Shown: one piece after another, positions 1 through 9,854 of the stretch
How positions within the stretch are numbered: position 1 is the first letter of the stretch
Layout of the letters: each line of letters opens with the position of its first letter
Origin: Deferribacter abyssi
GTDB taxonomy: Bacteria > Chrysiogenota > Deferribacteres > Deferribacterales > Deferribacteraceae
Direction of reading: 5' to 3'
NCBI RefSeq assembly: GCF_049472655.1
Contig: NZ_JAQNCS010000011.1
Location: forward strand, 1-64,000
DNA: 64,000 nucleotides
Made by a program: the position numbers and the translations under genes
The notes under the pieces: model-generated
Databases searched by the model: none
What the model was told of the DNA's origin: nothing
Seen by the model: only the letters and a program-made list of their open reading frames with translations

Positions 1-7
1 ATAACAT

Positions 8-1531
8 TTACTTAAAAATAAAGTCCATTTTAAATCCATTGGCTTCTTTGTTGGAATATATTTTATAAGAAATTCCATTATTATCACAAATTAATTTAAT
101 AATATATAAGCCTAATCCACTACCTTTATTTTTAGTAGAATAAAAAGGTTTCATCACATCTTCTATAATTTCGCTAGATATCCCAGGTCCATTATCATTG
201 TAAGAAATTATTTTTTTATCATTTTTTACATAAGTGATTATTGTTATTTGAACATCATTTTTTGCTTCATAACTATTAATAACAAGATTCCATATTATTT
301 GTCTTAGCTCTATATCAGAAATTAAAATCTCAAAATCATCTATAACATTTAACTTAATCTTCAAGTCTTCATATAAATCATATATTTTGAAATAATCCAA
401 AAACTCATTGAAAAACTCACAAATTTTAATTAATTCTTTACTTTTTTTAGCAGGTTTACTTACATAAAGTAAATTATTAAGTATCATATCAAGCCTATTA
501 ATTTCTCTTTCAATTATATTTATCAATTTATCAGCTTTAAACTGCTTTTTTAATATCTGAATACTCCCTTTTATTGCACCTAAGGGATTTTTAATTTCAT
601 GAGCAATTATTGTAGCAAATTGACCTAAATTTGCTAACTTTTGTTTTTTTTGCAATTCGATTTTCAATAATTCTTTTTCTGTTACATCCTGAAAGATCAA
701 AAGTTTACCAACTTTTTTGTTTGATTCATCTACAAAATCTTGTAACTTATAACCTATGAATTTGTCATTATACTTTATAATATTTTCGTCACCTTCTAAT
801 ATTAATCCTATATTTTTTAAAGATTCACCTATCAAATTATTAATTTTTATATTTAAAATTTTTTTACCTGCATCGTTACATGAAAGTATATTTCCAGCTT
901 TATCTATAAGCATTATACCAATACCAATATTCTTCACAATCAATTGTTGAATATTTTGTAAGCTTTTTAGTTCTTGAACTCTTTTTCGATAATTATAATT
1001 TAGATATGATGATAATATATATATTAGGATAAAAGCTAATAAATATTGGGATTGATTTGTAAGATAAGTGATATCTATATTCTCACTTTTTTTAAAAAGT
1101 AAAAATAATATTAAAGTTGCAAATAAAAATTGTAATAAACCAAAAATTCCCCCTTTGAAGCCTCTCACAAAAGATAAATAACCAATAACAAATGCAAAAA
1201 AAATGATATAAGGACTATCTAAAAAATTGGTTTTATACATTAAATAGGTTATTATTGTAGAATCAAAAAATGACTGAATATAAAAAATAAACGTCTCATT
1301 AATAAAAGTATTTGCAATAAATACAATCGTAGAAAAAAAACCGATAACCAAAGCTAAAAAAATCAGTTCATTTATAATGCTAATTTTATTATTACTAAGA
1401 AATAAAAATAAAAAAACCAAATAAAAAAAAATCAATCTCACTAATAATATTACATTATTAACAACTTTTAAATCAAAAAAATTTTTACTTTTCAATAGAC
1501 CTAAAGTAATTAATTTTTTTTGAAATTTCAT
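8..1531 (-). CDS. PilS-like membrane sensor histidine kinase
   Basis: This 507-residue protein has about six hydrophobic helices in its first 180 residues, then a PAS-like segment (about 190-285), a HisKA dimerisation domain with the H-box HEIKNPLGAIKG near residue 310, and a HATPase domain with N-box NLVINSYEA, G1 DNGPGIS and G2 GSGLGLYI. That layout matches PilS/NtrB-type kinases that phosphorylate a sigma54-dependent regulator. Its ATG overlaps the pilC stop (ATGA), so it is translated with the pilus motor genes and probably controls pilin expression. No response regulator follows inside the window; the nearest NtrC-type regulator is at 17977-19311, and a pilR could lie just beyond base 1. 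The kinase call is certain; the PilS role is inferred from context. Confidence 0.88.
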   Translation of the reverse strand: MKFQKKLITLGLLKSKNFFDLKVVNNVILLVRLIFFYLVFLFLFLSNNKISIINELIFLALVIGFFSTIVFIANTFINETFIFYIQSFFDSTIITYLMYKTNFLDSPYIIFFAFVIGYLSFVRGFKGGIFGLLQFLFATLILFLLFKKSENIDITYLTNQSQYLLAFILIYILSSYLNYNYRKRVQELKSLQNIQQLIVKNIGIGIMLIDKAGNILSCNDAGKKILNIKINNLIGESLKNIGLILEGDENIIKYNDKFIGYKLQDFVDESNKKVGKLLIFQDVTEKELLKIELQKKQKLANLGQFATIIAHEIKNPLGAIKGSIQILKKQFKADKLINIIEREINRLDMILNNLLYVSKPAKKSKELIKICEFFNEFLDYFKIYDLYEDLKIKLNVIDDFEILISDIELRQIIWNLVINSYEAKNDVQITIITYVKNDKKIISYNDNGPGISSEIIEDVMKPFYSTKNKGSGLGLYIIKLICDNNGISYKIYSNKEANGFKMDFIFK

Positions 1532-2736
1532 CCAACTACAGAGCCAAGTTTGAAAATCGGCAGATACATAGCAATGATAACGAATCCAACTGCACCACCT
1601 ACAAAAATCATTAACATCGGCTCTATCATTTTAGTTAATCCTTCCACAGCTCTATCAACTTCATCATCATAAAAATCAGCAATTTTCGTAAGCATTTTAT
1701 CAAGTGCCCCTGTTTCTTCTCCAACAGCAATCATTTGAGTAACCATAGGTGGAAAAATTCCTGCTTTTTCAAGTGGTTGTGCAACAGTCTTACCCCCTTC
1801 TATATCCCCTCTGCTCTTCCTTAAATGTTTTTCTATAACTTTATTGCCACTCGTTTTTGCTACAATATCTAAAGCCTCAAGAATTGCAACACCACTACTT
1901 AGCAAAGTACCAAATGTTCTAGCAAATTTTGAAATAGATACCTTTTTAATTAAATCACCTATTTTAGGGATTTTTAACATTAAATTATCTAAAAAATATC
2001 TACCTTTCTCTGATTTTTTATAGATCAATCTGATAATTATAACAGAGGCAATCATCCCACCAAAAATTAAACCACCACCATACCAGCTAGATAGAAAATT
2101 ACTCAGAGCAATAGTAAACTGAGTTAAAGCAGGCAATGTTCCTCCAAATCCCTCATACATTTCCTTGAATTTAGGTATAATAAACACCATTAATCCCCAC
2201 ACAACTAAAACTGCAACAACTAAAACAATAGAAGGGTACATCATAGCGGACTTTACTTTTCTTTTTAATGAAATGGCCTTTTCCATATATTGAGATAATC
2301 TTTCCAAAATATCATCTAATAATCCACCAGCTTCTCCTGCTGCAATCATATTGATATATAAGTCTCCAAAAATCTTCCTATGTTTTTCTAAAGCTTTACT
2401 AAATGATAATCCTTGTTCAATATCTTCTTTAATTTCCATAAATATTCTTCTTAATTTCTTCTTTGGTGCTTGAGCAGCTATAATATCTAAAGCCCTTACA
2501 ATGGGGAGACCGGCATTAATCATTGTCGCAAGCTGTCTTGTAATAATAACAATATCCATATCAGTAATTTTTTCACCAAAAGACAACTCTATATGCTTCC
2601 AATCCATCTTTACTTCATAAGCTTCTATTCTTCTTGATTTTAGAGACTGTATTGCTTCAGCTTTATTTTTTGCTTCTATTACTCCTGAAATGGGTTTGCC
2701 TGAACTATCTTTTCCTTTATAAATATATTTTGCCAT
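1528..2736 (-). CDS. pilC: Type IV pilus inner-membrane platform protein PilC
   Basis: At 402 residues this is full length for the GspF/PilC family. The N-terminus (MAKYIYKGKDSSGKPISG) is the usual short beta segment, followed by two T2SSF helical domains (about 70-190 and 275-395), each ending in hydrophobic membrane segments; the repeated GEEAGGLLD/GEETGALDKML-type motifs are visible as AAGEAGGLLDDIL and AVGEETGALDKML. PilC sits in the inner membrane, contacts the PilB and PilT motors and couples ATP hydrolysis to pilin movement. It follows pilB and pilT in the same direction and overlaps the downstream kinase by 4 bp. A GGAGG-like site precedes the ATG. Confidence 0.95.
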   Translation of the reverse strand: MAKYIYKGKDSSGKPISGVIEAKNKAEAIQSLKSRRIEAYEVKMDWKHIELSFGEKITDMDIVIITRQLATMINAGLPIVRALDIIAAQAPKKKLRRIFMEIKEDIEQGLSFSKALEKHRKIFGDLYINMIAAGEAGGLLDDILERLSQYMEKAISLKRKVKSAMMYPSIVLVVAVLVVWGLMVFIIPKFKEMYEGFGGTLPALTQFTIALSNFLSSWYGGGLIFGGMIASVIIIRLIYKKSEKGRYFLDNLMLKIPKIGDLIKKVSISKFARTFGTLLSSGVAILEALDIVAKTSGNKVIEKHLRKSRGDIEGGKTVAQPLEKAGIFPPMVTQMIAVGEETGALDKMLTKIADFYDDEVDRAVEGLTKMIEPMLMIFVGGAVGFVIIAMYLPIFKLGSVVG

Positions 2737-2786
2737 TATTTTGCCTCCTTAAAACTAATAAAACAATTCGACATATAAAATATTCA

Positions 2787-3875
2787 CTAAAATCTACCTC
2801 GCTTTTTTAACCCACCTTGTTCAATCATGTTTCTTACTTCATCAGGATATACAGCTCTATTTATAGCATCTTCGTAAGTTATCAACCCCTTACGATACAA
2901 CTCATATAATGATTGACTCATTGTAATCATTCCATGTTCTTCTTGCCCAGTTTGCATCATAGAGTAAATTTGATGCAGTTTATCTTCTCTAATTAAATTT
3001 CGTATAGCAGGATTTGGCATCAGAACTTCACAGGCTAAAACCCTACCCTTACCATCTGCCCTTTGTATAAGCTGCTGACAAATAACACCTTCTAGCACAA
3101 AAGATAGCTGAGCACGTATTTGTGGTTGTTGATAAGGTGGAAACACATCAATTATTCTATTGATGGTTTGAACAGCGCTATTTGTATGTAAAGTTCCAAA
3201 GGTTAGATGCCCAGTTTCTGAAACTGTTAATGCAGCCTCTATTGTCTCTAAGTCTCTCATTTCACCAATTAGTACTACATCGGGGTCTTGCCTTAGAATA
3301 TATTTCAATGCAGTTACAAACGATTTCGTGTCTGCGTGAACCTCCCTTTGGTTTACAAGGGCTTTTTTATGCGAATGCAAATATTCTATAGGATCTTCTA
3401 TCGTAACAATGTGTACGTTTTTTTCACTATTTATCTTATCAATCATTGCTGCAAGTGTTGTTGATTTACCACTTCCTGTAGGACCTGTAACCAATACTAA
3501 TCCCCTTGGTCTATCACAGAGTGTTTTTATGATGCCAGGTAAGCCAAGTTCTTCAAAACTCATGACTTTATAAGGAATTCTTCTAAAAGCAGCGGCTACT
3601 GCACCCCTTTGCAGAAAAACATTAGCTCTAAATCTACTCACCCCTTTTATACCAAAAGAAAAATCTAACTCCCATTCCTGCTCAAATCGCTTTTTTTGTG
3701 CTTCATTTAAAATACTATAACACATCTGCTTAGTCATAGATGGAGTTAAAGGCTCTCCTTCGATTTTCTTTAATTCCCCATTAATCCTATACACAGGTTG
3801 AGTACCAACTGTTAAATGTAAATCGCTAGCATTTAATTTAATCATATTTTGCAATAGATCTTGTAGAGAATACAT
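2787..3875 (-). CDS. pilT: Pilus retraction ATPase PilT
   Basis: The 362-residue product matches PilT in length and start (MYSLQDLLQNMIKLNASDLHL). It carries Walker A GPTGSGKST near residue 129, the Asp/His boxes, Walker B with VLIGEMRDLETIEAAL, and the AIRNLIRE motif near 290, which is characteristic of retraction ATPases rather than PilB. The hexamer depolymerises the pilus and drives twitching motility and DNA uptake. It lies 12 bp after pilB and about 50 bp before pilC, the canonical pilBTC order. Its C-terminus is a little longer than typical but not odd. Confidence 0.96.
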   Translation of the reverse strand: MYSLQDLLQNMIKLNASDLHLTVGTQPVYRINGELKKIEGEPLTPSMTKQMCYSILNEAQKKRFEQEWELDFSFGIKGVSRFRANVFLQRGAVAAAFRRIPYKVMSFEELGLPGIIKTLCDRPRGLVLVTGPTGSGKSTTLAAMIDKINSEKNVHIVTIEDPIEYLHSHKKALVNQREVHADTKSFVTALKYILRQDPDVVLIGEMRDLETIEAALTVSETGHLTFGTLHTNSAVQTINRIIDVFPPYQQPQIRAQLSFVLEGVICQQLIQRADGKGRVLACEVLMPNPAIRNLIREDKLHQIYSMMQTGQEEHGMITMSQSLYELYRKGLITYEDAINRAVYPDEVRNMIEQGGLKKRGRF

Positions 3876-3888
3876 ACTAACCTCCTAA

Positions 3889-5586
3889 TCAATCTGCAAA
3901 AGTTACTCTTACAACTTCTTCTATAGTAGTTATACCTTTTTTAACTTTTTCAAGTCCACTTCTTCGTAATGTTATCATCCCTTCTTCAACAGCCATTTTC
4001 TTTATTTCAGTAGCATTTGCCCCACGTAAAATTAATTCTTTAATATTTTCACTTACTTCCATAACTTCATAAAGGGCAACTCTTCCTTTATAACCTGTTC
4101 CACTACAGTTTTCACAACCCTTACCTTTCATAATGGCAAATGTACCAATCTCGTCTTTTTTAAAACCTACTGAAAGTAACGCTTCCTTTGGTAATTTTAT
4201 TTCTTCTTTACAATTAGTACATATTTTTCTAGCAAGCCTTTGTGCTAATATAAGTATAGTAGATGATGCTACCAAAAAAGGTTCGATCCCCATATTCAAA
4301 AGTCTGTTCACTGTACTCGGAGCATCATTTGTATGTAAAGTTGATAATACCAAATGACCAGTCAAAGCAGCTTTAATTGCAATTTCTGCTGTCTCATAAT
4401 CTCTAATTTCACCAACCATAATTATATCAGGGTCTTGCCTTAAAAAGCTCCTCAATGCAGCAGCAAAATTTAATCCTATATCCTCTTTCATCTGAACTTG
4501 GTTAATACCGAATAGATTGTACTCAACAGGGTCCTCAGCAGTCATAATGTTTACTTCTTCTTTATTTAGTCGATTTAATGCGGAATATAATGTGGTTGAT
4601 TTACCACTTCCTGTAGGTCCAGTAACTAGTACCATTCCATATGGACTTTCTATTGCTTTTATAAACCTTTTTAAAGATATTTTTTCAAAGCCAAGCTTTT
4701 CCAAATCTAGCTGCAAACTAGATTTATCAAGTATCCTTAAAACGACTTTTTCACCATAAAGAACAGGTAAAGTCGATACCCTCATATCAATAGAACGACC
4801 TTGCAATTTCATTTTGATTCTTCCATCTTGTGGCAATCTTTTTTCTGCGATATCTAGATTAGCAAGAATTTTTAATCGAGAAATAACTGCATCTTTTATT
4901 CTTCTTGGAGGTCTAATCAGTTCATGCATAACACCATCAACTCTTAATCTTATTCTAAATTCTTTCTCGTAAGGTTCAAGATGTATATCTGATGCACCTC
5001 TCTTCACAGCTTCATTTAAAACATAATTAACTAATTTAACAACTGGAGTTTCTTCTAACTCTTTTTTCAAAACTTCAGTGGATTTTTCTTCTTCCTCAAC
5101 ATCCTCAAATTCTAATTCATCAAGATCCATTTCTTCAAATTCAGCTAAAACATTGGATTCAGCATCTACATGTTTTTCTAAAAACTCCCTAATCGCTGAT
5201 TCCACAGCTACATAAGGTTTTATATTAAAGCCTGTCAAAAATCTTAATTCTTCTAATGCATAAACATTTGATGGATCAGCTATTGCTACTTTTAATGTTT
5301 GTCCTTCTCTATCGATAGGAATAACAAGAAATTTATGCATTAAATCTTGAGGAATTAAACTCAAAATTTTATTATCAATATGAACATCTTTTAAATCAAC
5401 AAAAGGGACCCCATACTGTTTACTTAAAAAATCAGCAATCTTTTTCTCATCCACATAACCTAATTTTATTAAAATGCTACCTAACCGTCCCCCTTCTTTC
5501 TTTTGAATTTCTAAAGCTTTTTCCAATTGCTCTTGGGTAATTAAATTCTCACTTAATAGCAGTGCACCAATTTTTGCTGATACCAT
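3889..5586 (-). CDS. pilB: Pilus extension ATPase PilB with MshEN domain
   Basis: This 565-residue protein starts with an MshEN/T2SSE_N domain (about 1-150) that includes a RLGSILIKLGY-type motif, the family signature associated with cyclic-di-GMP binding. The catalytic part follows: Walker A GPTGSGKSTTLY near 322, Walker B IIMVGEIRDYETAEIA, and the zinc-binding cysteine pairs CTNC (about 455) and CENC (about 490) typical of PilB/GspE. It powers pilus extension at the inner membrane, opposite PilT. An acidic linker (about 150-180, many Glu/Asp) separates the two halves. The ATG directly follows the aroE stop with a GGGG site inside the aroE end. Confidence 0.95.
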   Translation of the reverse strand: MVSAKIGALLLSENLITQEQLEKALEIQKKEGGRLGSILIKLGYVDEKKIADFLSKQYGVPFVDLKDVHIDNKILSLIPQDLMHKFLVIPIDREGQTLKVAIADPSNVYALEELRFLTGFNIKPYVAVESAIREFLEKHVDAESNVLAEFEEMDLDELEFEDVEEEEKSTEVLKKELEETPVVKLVNYVLNEAVKRGASDIHLEPYEKEFRIRLRVDGVMHELIRPPRRIKDAVISRLKILANLDIAEKRLPQDGRIKMKLQGRSIDMRVSTLPVLYGEKVVLRILDKSSLQLDLEKLGFEKISLKRFIKAIESPYGMVLVTGPTGSGKSTTLYSALNRLNKEEVNIMTAEDPVEYNLFGINQVQMKEDIGLNFAAALRSFLRQDPDIIMVGEIRDYETAEIAIKAALTGHLVLSTLHTNDAPSTVNRLLNMGIEPFLVASSTILILAQRLARKICTNCKEEIKLPKEALLSVGFKKDEIGTFAIMKGKGCENCSGTGYKGRVALYEVMEVSENIKELILRGANATEIKKMAVEEGMITLRRSGLEKVKKGITTIEEVVRVTFAD

Positions 5587-6390
5587 TTATCCCCTCATCT
5601 GTTCTATGATATTTATCAAATCAATTTGCAACGAAATATTATTCCATATTTCAAAAGATTTAACAGCTTGATAAATTAACATAATCTTGCCATCACAAGA
5701 TTTATCAAAATTAACTAGTGACAAAAATGGTGTTTTAGATTCTAATTTATATTGCATATCAAAGATAAATTCTTTAGCCTTGATATTCATTTTGTAGGGC
5801 CATTCTCCTTTTAAACCAATTGAAGTAGTATTTATAATTATATCATAAATTACATTTTTTCCCAAATATTCTAAAGGAAAAACATCAGATTTTTTTACAT
5901 CAAACTTTTTAATTAAATTTCCAGCTTTACTAACTGTTCTGTTAACGATATCTAATTTAGAATATTTAAAGTTTTTAATATACTGAATAAGCGGTTTAGC
6001 AGCTCCTCCGCTACCTATAATCAATATATTCTTATGATCAAGATTAACATCATATTTTTCAAATGTTTTCCTAATTCCATAAATATCAGTATTAAATCCT
6101 ATCAGTTTACCATCTATTATTTTAACACAATTAACCGCATTTATATTATCAGCTTCAAAATCTATTTCATCCAAATAATTAATGATTTTCTCTTTATATG
6201 GAACAGTGACATTGAAACCATCAAAATTTTTTCTAAGAAAATTAATGTAACTCCCAAAATCATTATCAGATATATCAAAACAAATATATCCCGCATTAAG
6301 CTTTGTATGATAAATTAAATAATTATGAATTTTTGGAGATAACGAATGATTGACAGGATGACCAATTAAACAATAATTCTTAGGACTCAT
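5587..6390 (-). CDS. aroE: Shikimate dehydrogenase
   Basis: The 267-residue product has the shikimate-binding N-terminus (GHPVNHSLSPKIHN), the catalytic region NVTVPYKE with its lysine, and an NADP-binding Rossmann motif (IIGSGGAAKPLI) followed by NRT. AroE reduces 3-dehydroshikimate to shikimate in aromatic amino acid synthesis. Length is normal. It overlaps the DUF502 gene upstream by 11 bp and abuts pilB, so a biosynthetic gene is embedded directly before the pilus motors; I see no functional link, only operon packing. Confidence 0.93.
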   Translation of the reverse strand: MSPKNYCLIGHPVNHSLSPKIHNYLIYHTKLNAGYICFDISDNDFGSYINFLRKNFDGFNVTVPYKEKIINYLDEIDFEADNINAVNCVKIIDGKLIGFNTDIYGIRKTFEKYDVNLDHKNILIIGSGGAAKPLIQYIKNFKYSKLDIVNRTVSKAGNLIKKFDVKKSDVFPLEYLGKNVIYDIIINTTSIGLKGEWPYKMNIKAKEFIFDMQYKLESKTPFLSLVNFDKSCDGKIMLIYQAVKSFEIWNNISLQIDLINIIEQMRG

Positions 6391-7027
6391 CTTTATTTTT
6401 TATCATATCAGGACTAACAAGGCCAGCAGAAATTACAAATTTAATACTATCCTCAATTGTTATATCCAACTCAATAACATCTTTTTTAGGAACTATAAGA
6501 ATAAAACCTGATGTTGGATTTGGCGTGGTTGGAATAAATATATTATAGCATTCATCATTTACAATATCATTAAAAAACTTTGAGGTATCTTTTGTTACAA
6601 AACCTATACTATAAATTCCTTTACGAGGATATTCTAATAAAACTACTTTTTTAAAATTTGCTCCTTTAGATGTTTGAAAGGCATCAATTATCTGTTTTGT
6701 AGATGTATAAACAGTTTTTACGATTGGAATATTTTTAAATGTTTTATCAAGTAAATTAAGAAGCTTACTTCCTAGATAGTTTTTTGTAAACAATCCTACT
6801 AAAAAAATAATTAGCATCATCAACATAAATGATATTAAGCGTAGCCAAGACTCTGACACATCAAACTGTACTGGTAAATAACGAACTCCAATTCTAAGAT
6901 AAGGGATTAAAAAACCTGAAAACTTATTAAAAACAAAACTTAAGAAAAAATATGTGACTATGATAGGTAAAACAGTAAAAATACCAGCAATGAATGTATT
7001 GCGCAAAAAATTGTTAATCTTTTTCAT
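6380..7027 (-). CDS. DUF502 family membrane protein
   Basis: The 215-residue protein has two transmembrane segments (about 10-32 and 62-84) and the conserved DUF502 features: the PIVKTVY segment and the TTPNPTSGFILIVP motif, followed by the IEDSIKFVISAGL segment near the C-terminus. The family is widespread in Gram-negatives and plants (COV-like) and has no settled biochemical role. It overlaps aroE by 11 bp and lies 15 bp after upp. Family membership is clear; function is unknown. Confidence 0.88.
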   Translation of the reverse strand: MKKINNFLRNTFIAGIFTVLPIIVTYFFLSFVFNKFSGFLIPYLRIGVRYLPVQFDVSESWLRLISFMLMMLIIFLVGLFTKNYLGSKLLNLLDKTFKNIPIVKTVYTSTKQIIDAFQTSKGANFKKVVLLEYPRKGIYSIGFVTKDTSKFFNDIVNDECYNIFIPTTPNPTSGFILIVPKKDVIELDITIEDSIKFVISAGLVSPDMIKNKDES

Positions 7028-7042
7028 CGAATTAGCCCTAAA

Positions 7043-7678
7043 TTATTTTGTTCCGAATAACCTATCTCCTGCATCACCTAACCCTGGCACAATATATTTT
7101 TTTTCATTTAATTTTTCATCCAACGCAGCAGTATATATTTTTATATCTGGATGCACACTTAAAAACGCTTCTACACCTTCAGGGGCAGCAATTAAACACA
7201 TAAATTTAATATTTCTAACACCATTATCTTTCAATATTTTTGCAGCTTCTACGGCTGAACCGCCAGTTGCTAACATAGGATCTATTAATATAAAATCTCT
7301 ATCCTCGCAATCTGCAGGAATTTTAAAATAATAAGTTATAGGTTTTGTAGTTTTGGGATCACGATAAATACCTATATGTCCTACTCTAGCTGACGGTATT
7401 AGTTTTAAAATACCGTCTACCATCCCTAAACCGGCTCTCAAAATCGGTACTAATACAACTTTCTTGCCAGACACAACCCAAGATTTGGTTTTACAAATAG
7501 GTGTTTCAATTTCAACTTCCTTTATCGGAAAATCTTTTGTAATTTCATAAGCCATCAACATTGCTATTTCATCCACAAGTTCTTTAAATTCTTTTTTTGG
7601 TGTATTTTTGTCTCTAACATATGTCAATTTATGTTTAATTAACGGATGATCAATTACTACAAGATTTTCATACTTCAT
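7043..7678 (-). CDS. upp: Uracil phosphoribosyltransferase
   Basis: A 211-residue enzyme converting uracil and PRPP to UMP. The PRPP-binding loop is FILIDPMLATGGSAVEA and the C-terminal uracil-binding region ends PGLGDAGDRLFGTK, both diagnostic. The start ATG shares one base with the stop of the upstream permease gene (TAATG), so uptake and salvage of uracil are translationally coupled. Confidence 0.97.
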   Translation of the reverse strand: MKYENLVVIDHPLIKHKLTYVRDKNTPKKEFKELVDEIAMLMAYEITKDFPIKEVEIETPICKTKSWVVSGKKVVLVPILRAGLGMVDGILKLIPSARVGHIGIYRDPKTTKPITYYFKIPADCEDRDFILIDPMLATGGSAVEAAKILKDNGVRNIKFMCLIAAPEGVEAFLSVHPDIKIYTAALDEKLNEKKYIVPGLGDAGDRLFGTK

Positions 7679-8907
7679 TATTCACCCTCCGGTAATATAG
7701 CATTTAAGATAATACCAACTATACCAGCAAGTCCTATGCCTCCAAGACTTATTCTACCAACAGATATAACCATATCACCAATTCCTACCACCAAGACAAC
7801 AGAAGCAATAACAAGATTCCTTGATTTTGCCATGTTAACATTGTTTCTAACAAGAGTTCCAACCCCAATAGCTGCTATCATACCAAACAATAATATTAAA
7901 ATTCCACCCATAACAGGAACAGGAATTGTTTTTAGTATAGCACCCAACTTACCAAAAAAAGATAATATAATAGCTGTAATAGATGCTATTGTCATATAGA
8001 CTGGGTTGAAAGCTCTCGTAAGTGCCACTGCACCAGTAACTTCAGAATAGGTTGTATTAGGTGGACCACCCAAAATTGCTGCAAATGCCGTGGCTAAACC
8101 ATCTCCAGTTAATGTTCTGTGCAAACCAGGCTCTTCTAAATAATTTTTTCCGGTAACAGAAGAAATCGCAAGTACATCTCCCACATGTTCTATAGCAGGA
8201 GCTATAGCTACAGGAACAATATACATTATGGCTGAGATATCAAATTGAGGGAAAGCATAACTGCCATTTTTTAAAGCCTCTACCCAAGGAATACTAAACC
8301 ATTTAGCGTTAGTAACAGGATCAAAATTAACCACTCCCATAATTAAGGCAAATACATACCCTACAAAAATTCCTGTTAGTATTGGTATAAGGCTTAAAAT
8401 TCTTTTACCATACATAACAACAAAAATGGCTGTAATGAGTGAAATCATAGATAAAAACATTGCTTTAGTATCAAAGTTACCAGAGCCATCAAAGCTTTTT
8501 GCCATTTTAACAGCCACTGGAGCTAATTTTAAACCAATAACCATAATAACCGGACCAGTTACAATCGGAGGTAAATATTTTTCAATAGCTTTTACTCCAC
8601 CTTTTTTAACAAGAAAAGCAAACAATAAATATATTAATCCAGCACATGTCAATCCCCCTAAAGTTTTAGCCACACCAAAATGCTTCATTCCATATTGAAT
8701 TGGTGCTATAAAAGCAAAAGAACTTGCTAAAAACACAGGGACTTTTCTCTTTGTAATAAACTGAAATAAAAGAGTACCTGCTCCAGCAGTAAAAAGAGCA
8801 ATGGAAGGATCAAGACCTGTAAGTAATGGAACTAATACTAATGCGCCAAATGCAACAAAAAGCATTTGAACGCCAACAATTACAGTTTTAAAGGCATTAT
8901 TATCCAT
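7678..8907 (-). CDS. uraA: Uracil permease (NCS2 family)
   Basis: This 409-residue protein has about 12-14 hydrophobic segments and the NCS2 signatures: an Ala/Pro/Glu stretch APAIEHVGDVLAIS in the substrate region and GGPPNTTYSEVTGAVALT further on. It is a proton-linked uracil importer of the inner membrane. The gene overlaps upp by one base, which supports uracil as the substrate over xanthine or urate. An AGGAGG-type site precedes the ATG. Confidence 0.94.
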   Translation of the reverse strand: MDNNAFKTVIVGVQMLFVAFGALVLVPLLTGLDPSIALFTAGAGTLLFQFITKRKVPVFLASSFAFIAPIQYGMKHFGVAKTLGGLTCAGLIYLLFAFLVKKGGVKAIEKYLPPIVTGPVIMVIGLKLAPVAVKMAKSFDGSGNFDTKAMFLSMISLITAIFVVMYGKRILSLIPILTGIFVGYVFALIMGVVNFDPVTNAKWFSIPWVEALKNGSYAFPQFDISAIMYIVPVAIAPAIEHVGDVLAISSVTGKNYLEEPGLHRTLTGDGLATAFAAILGGPPNTTYSEVTGAVALTRAFNPVYMTIASITAIILSFFGKLGAILKTIPVPVMGGILILLFGMIAAIGVGTLVRNNVNMAKSRNLVIASVVLVVGIGDMVISVGRISLGGIGLAGIVGIILNAILPEGE

Positions 8908-8916
8908 TATACCTCC

Positions 8917-9843
8917 TTAAAAATTAGAGTTATGATTAAAAAGCTGTCTTTCCAATAGTCTATCATAATTACTCCAACCTTCTTCCACATTTTCTTTACT
9001 AAATATTGAAATAAATGTATTTAACTTTGCATCCATGTCATCTATATAATGAAGTAAAAGAGCCTCCGTTGTTTTTGGTTTTTTTGGAGAACCAAACTCT
9101 AATATTCCATGATGACTAGCAATCATATGATTTATCAAATGTTTCAATCGTTTTGGAAATCCATCAATCTTTGCCTCATATTTATTTATCAGTTCTATTC
9201 CTAACAGTAAATGACCTAAAAGCTTTCCCTCTTCTGAATAATCGAATGCATTATCAATAGTAAGCTCAAAAATTTTACCTATATCATGAAACAATGCTCC
9301 TATTACAAGTAACTCCTTATCAACATATTCTTTGTAATAATCACCGACTAATACAGCTAGCTTAACCACAGATAATGTATGCTCAAGCAATCCACCAATA
9401 TATGCATGATGAACATTTTTAGCAGCAGGTATAATCTTAAATTTCTCAATAATCTCAGAATCTGAAAAAAATTCTTCAACCATCTTTACTAAATAAATGT
9501 TTGTTAAGTTGTTTAAAACCTGATTTTTCAATTCTTCTAACATATTATTAATATTAAATTTCGTTTTAGGGAAAAAATCAAATTTATTTTCTCCTTCAAC
9601 TAATGTCATAGTGTTAATTTTAAATTGTGGTTGACCATTGTAATTTTGTATATTGGCAATTACTTCTACTACATTCCCTTTTTCAGGATCAAAAGCCAAT
9701 TTGTTACTATCAAACATAATACCATTATAGGTTTTGCCGTCTTTATCCATTAAAATAACTTTTATATATGGTCTATTATCTTTTGTCATACTTTTCGTAA
9801 TTTCAAAAATTAAATATTTTTTCCCTTTTAATTTTAAATCCAT
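8917..9843 (-). CDS. OB-fold/HD-domain exoribonuclease, YhaM-like
   Basis: The 308-residue product combines an N-terminal OB-fold (about 1-90, with the YIKVILMDKDGK strand pattern) with an HD domain: HHAYIGGLLEHTLSV near 140, ALFHDIGKI near 185 and IASHHGILEFGSPKKPKTTEA near 240. This architecture is that of YhaM, a 3'-5' exoribonuclease of Firmicutes that is also found in other phyla. It probably trims RNA or single-stranded nucleic acid in the cytoplasm. It lies between tldD and uraA with short gaps. The fold is clear; the exact substrate is inferred. Confidence 0.85.
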   Translation of the reverse strand: MDLKLKGKKYLIFEITKSMTKDNRPYIKVILMDKDGKTYNGIMFDSNKLAFDPEKGNVVEVIANIQNYNGQPQFKINTMTLVEGENKFDFFPKTKFNINNMLEELKNQVLNNLTNIYLVKMVEEFFSDSEIIEKFKIIPAAKNVHHAYIGGLLEHTLSVVKLAVLVGDYYKEYVDKELLVIGALFHDIGKIFELTIDNAFDYSEEGKLLGHLLLGIELINKYEAKIDGFPKRLKHLINHMIASHHGILEFGSPKKPKTTEALLLHYIDDMDAKLNTFISIFSKENVEEGWSNYDRLLERQLFNHNSNF

Positions 9844-9854
9844 AGTAACCCCTT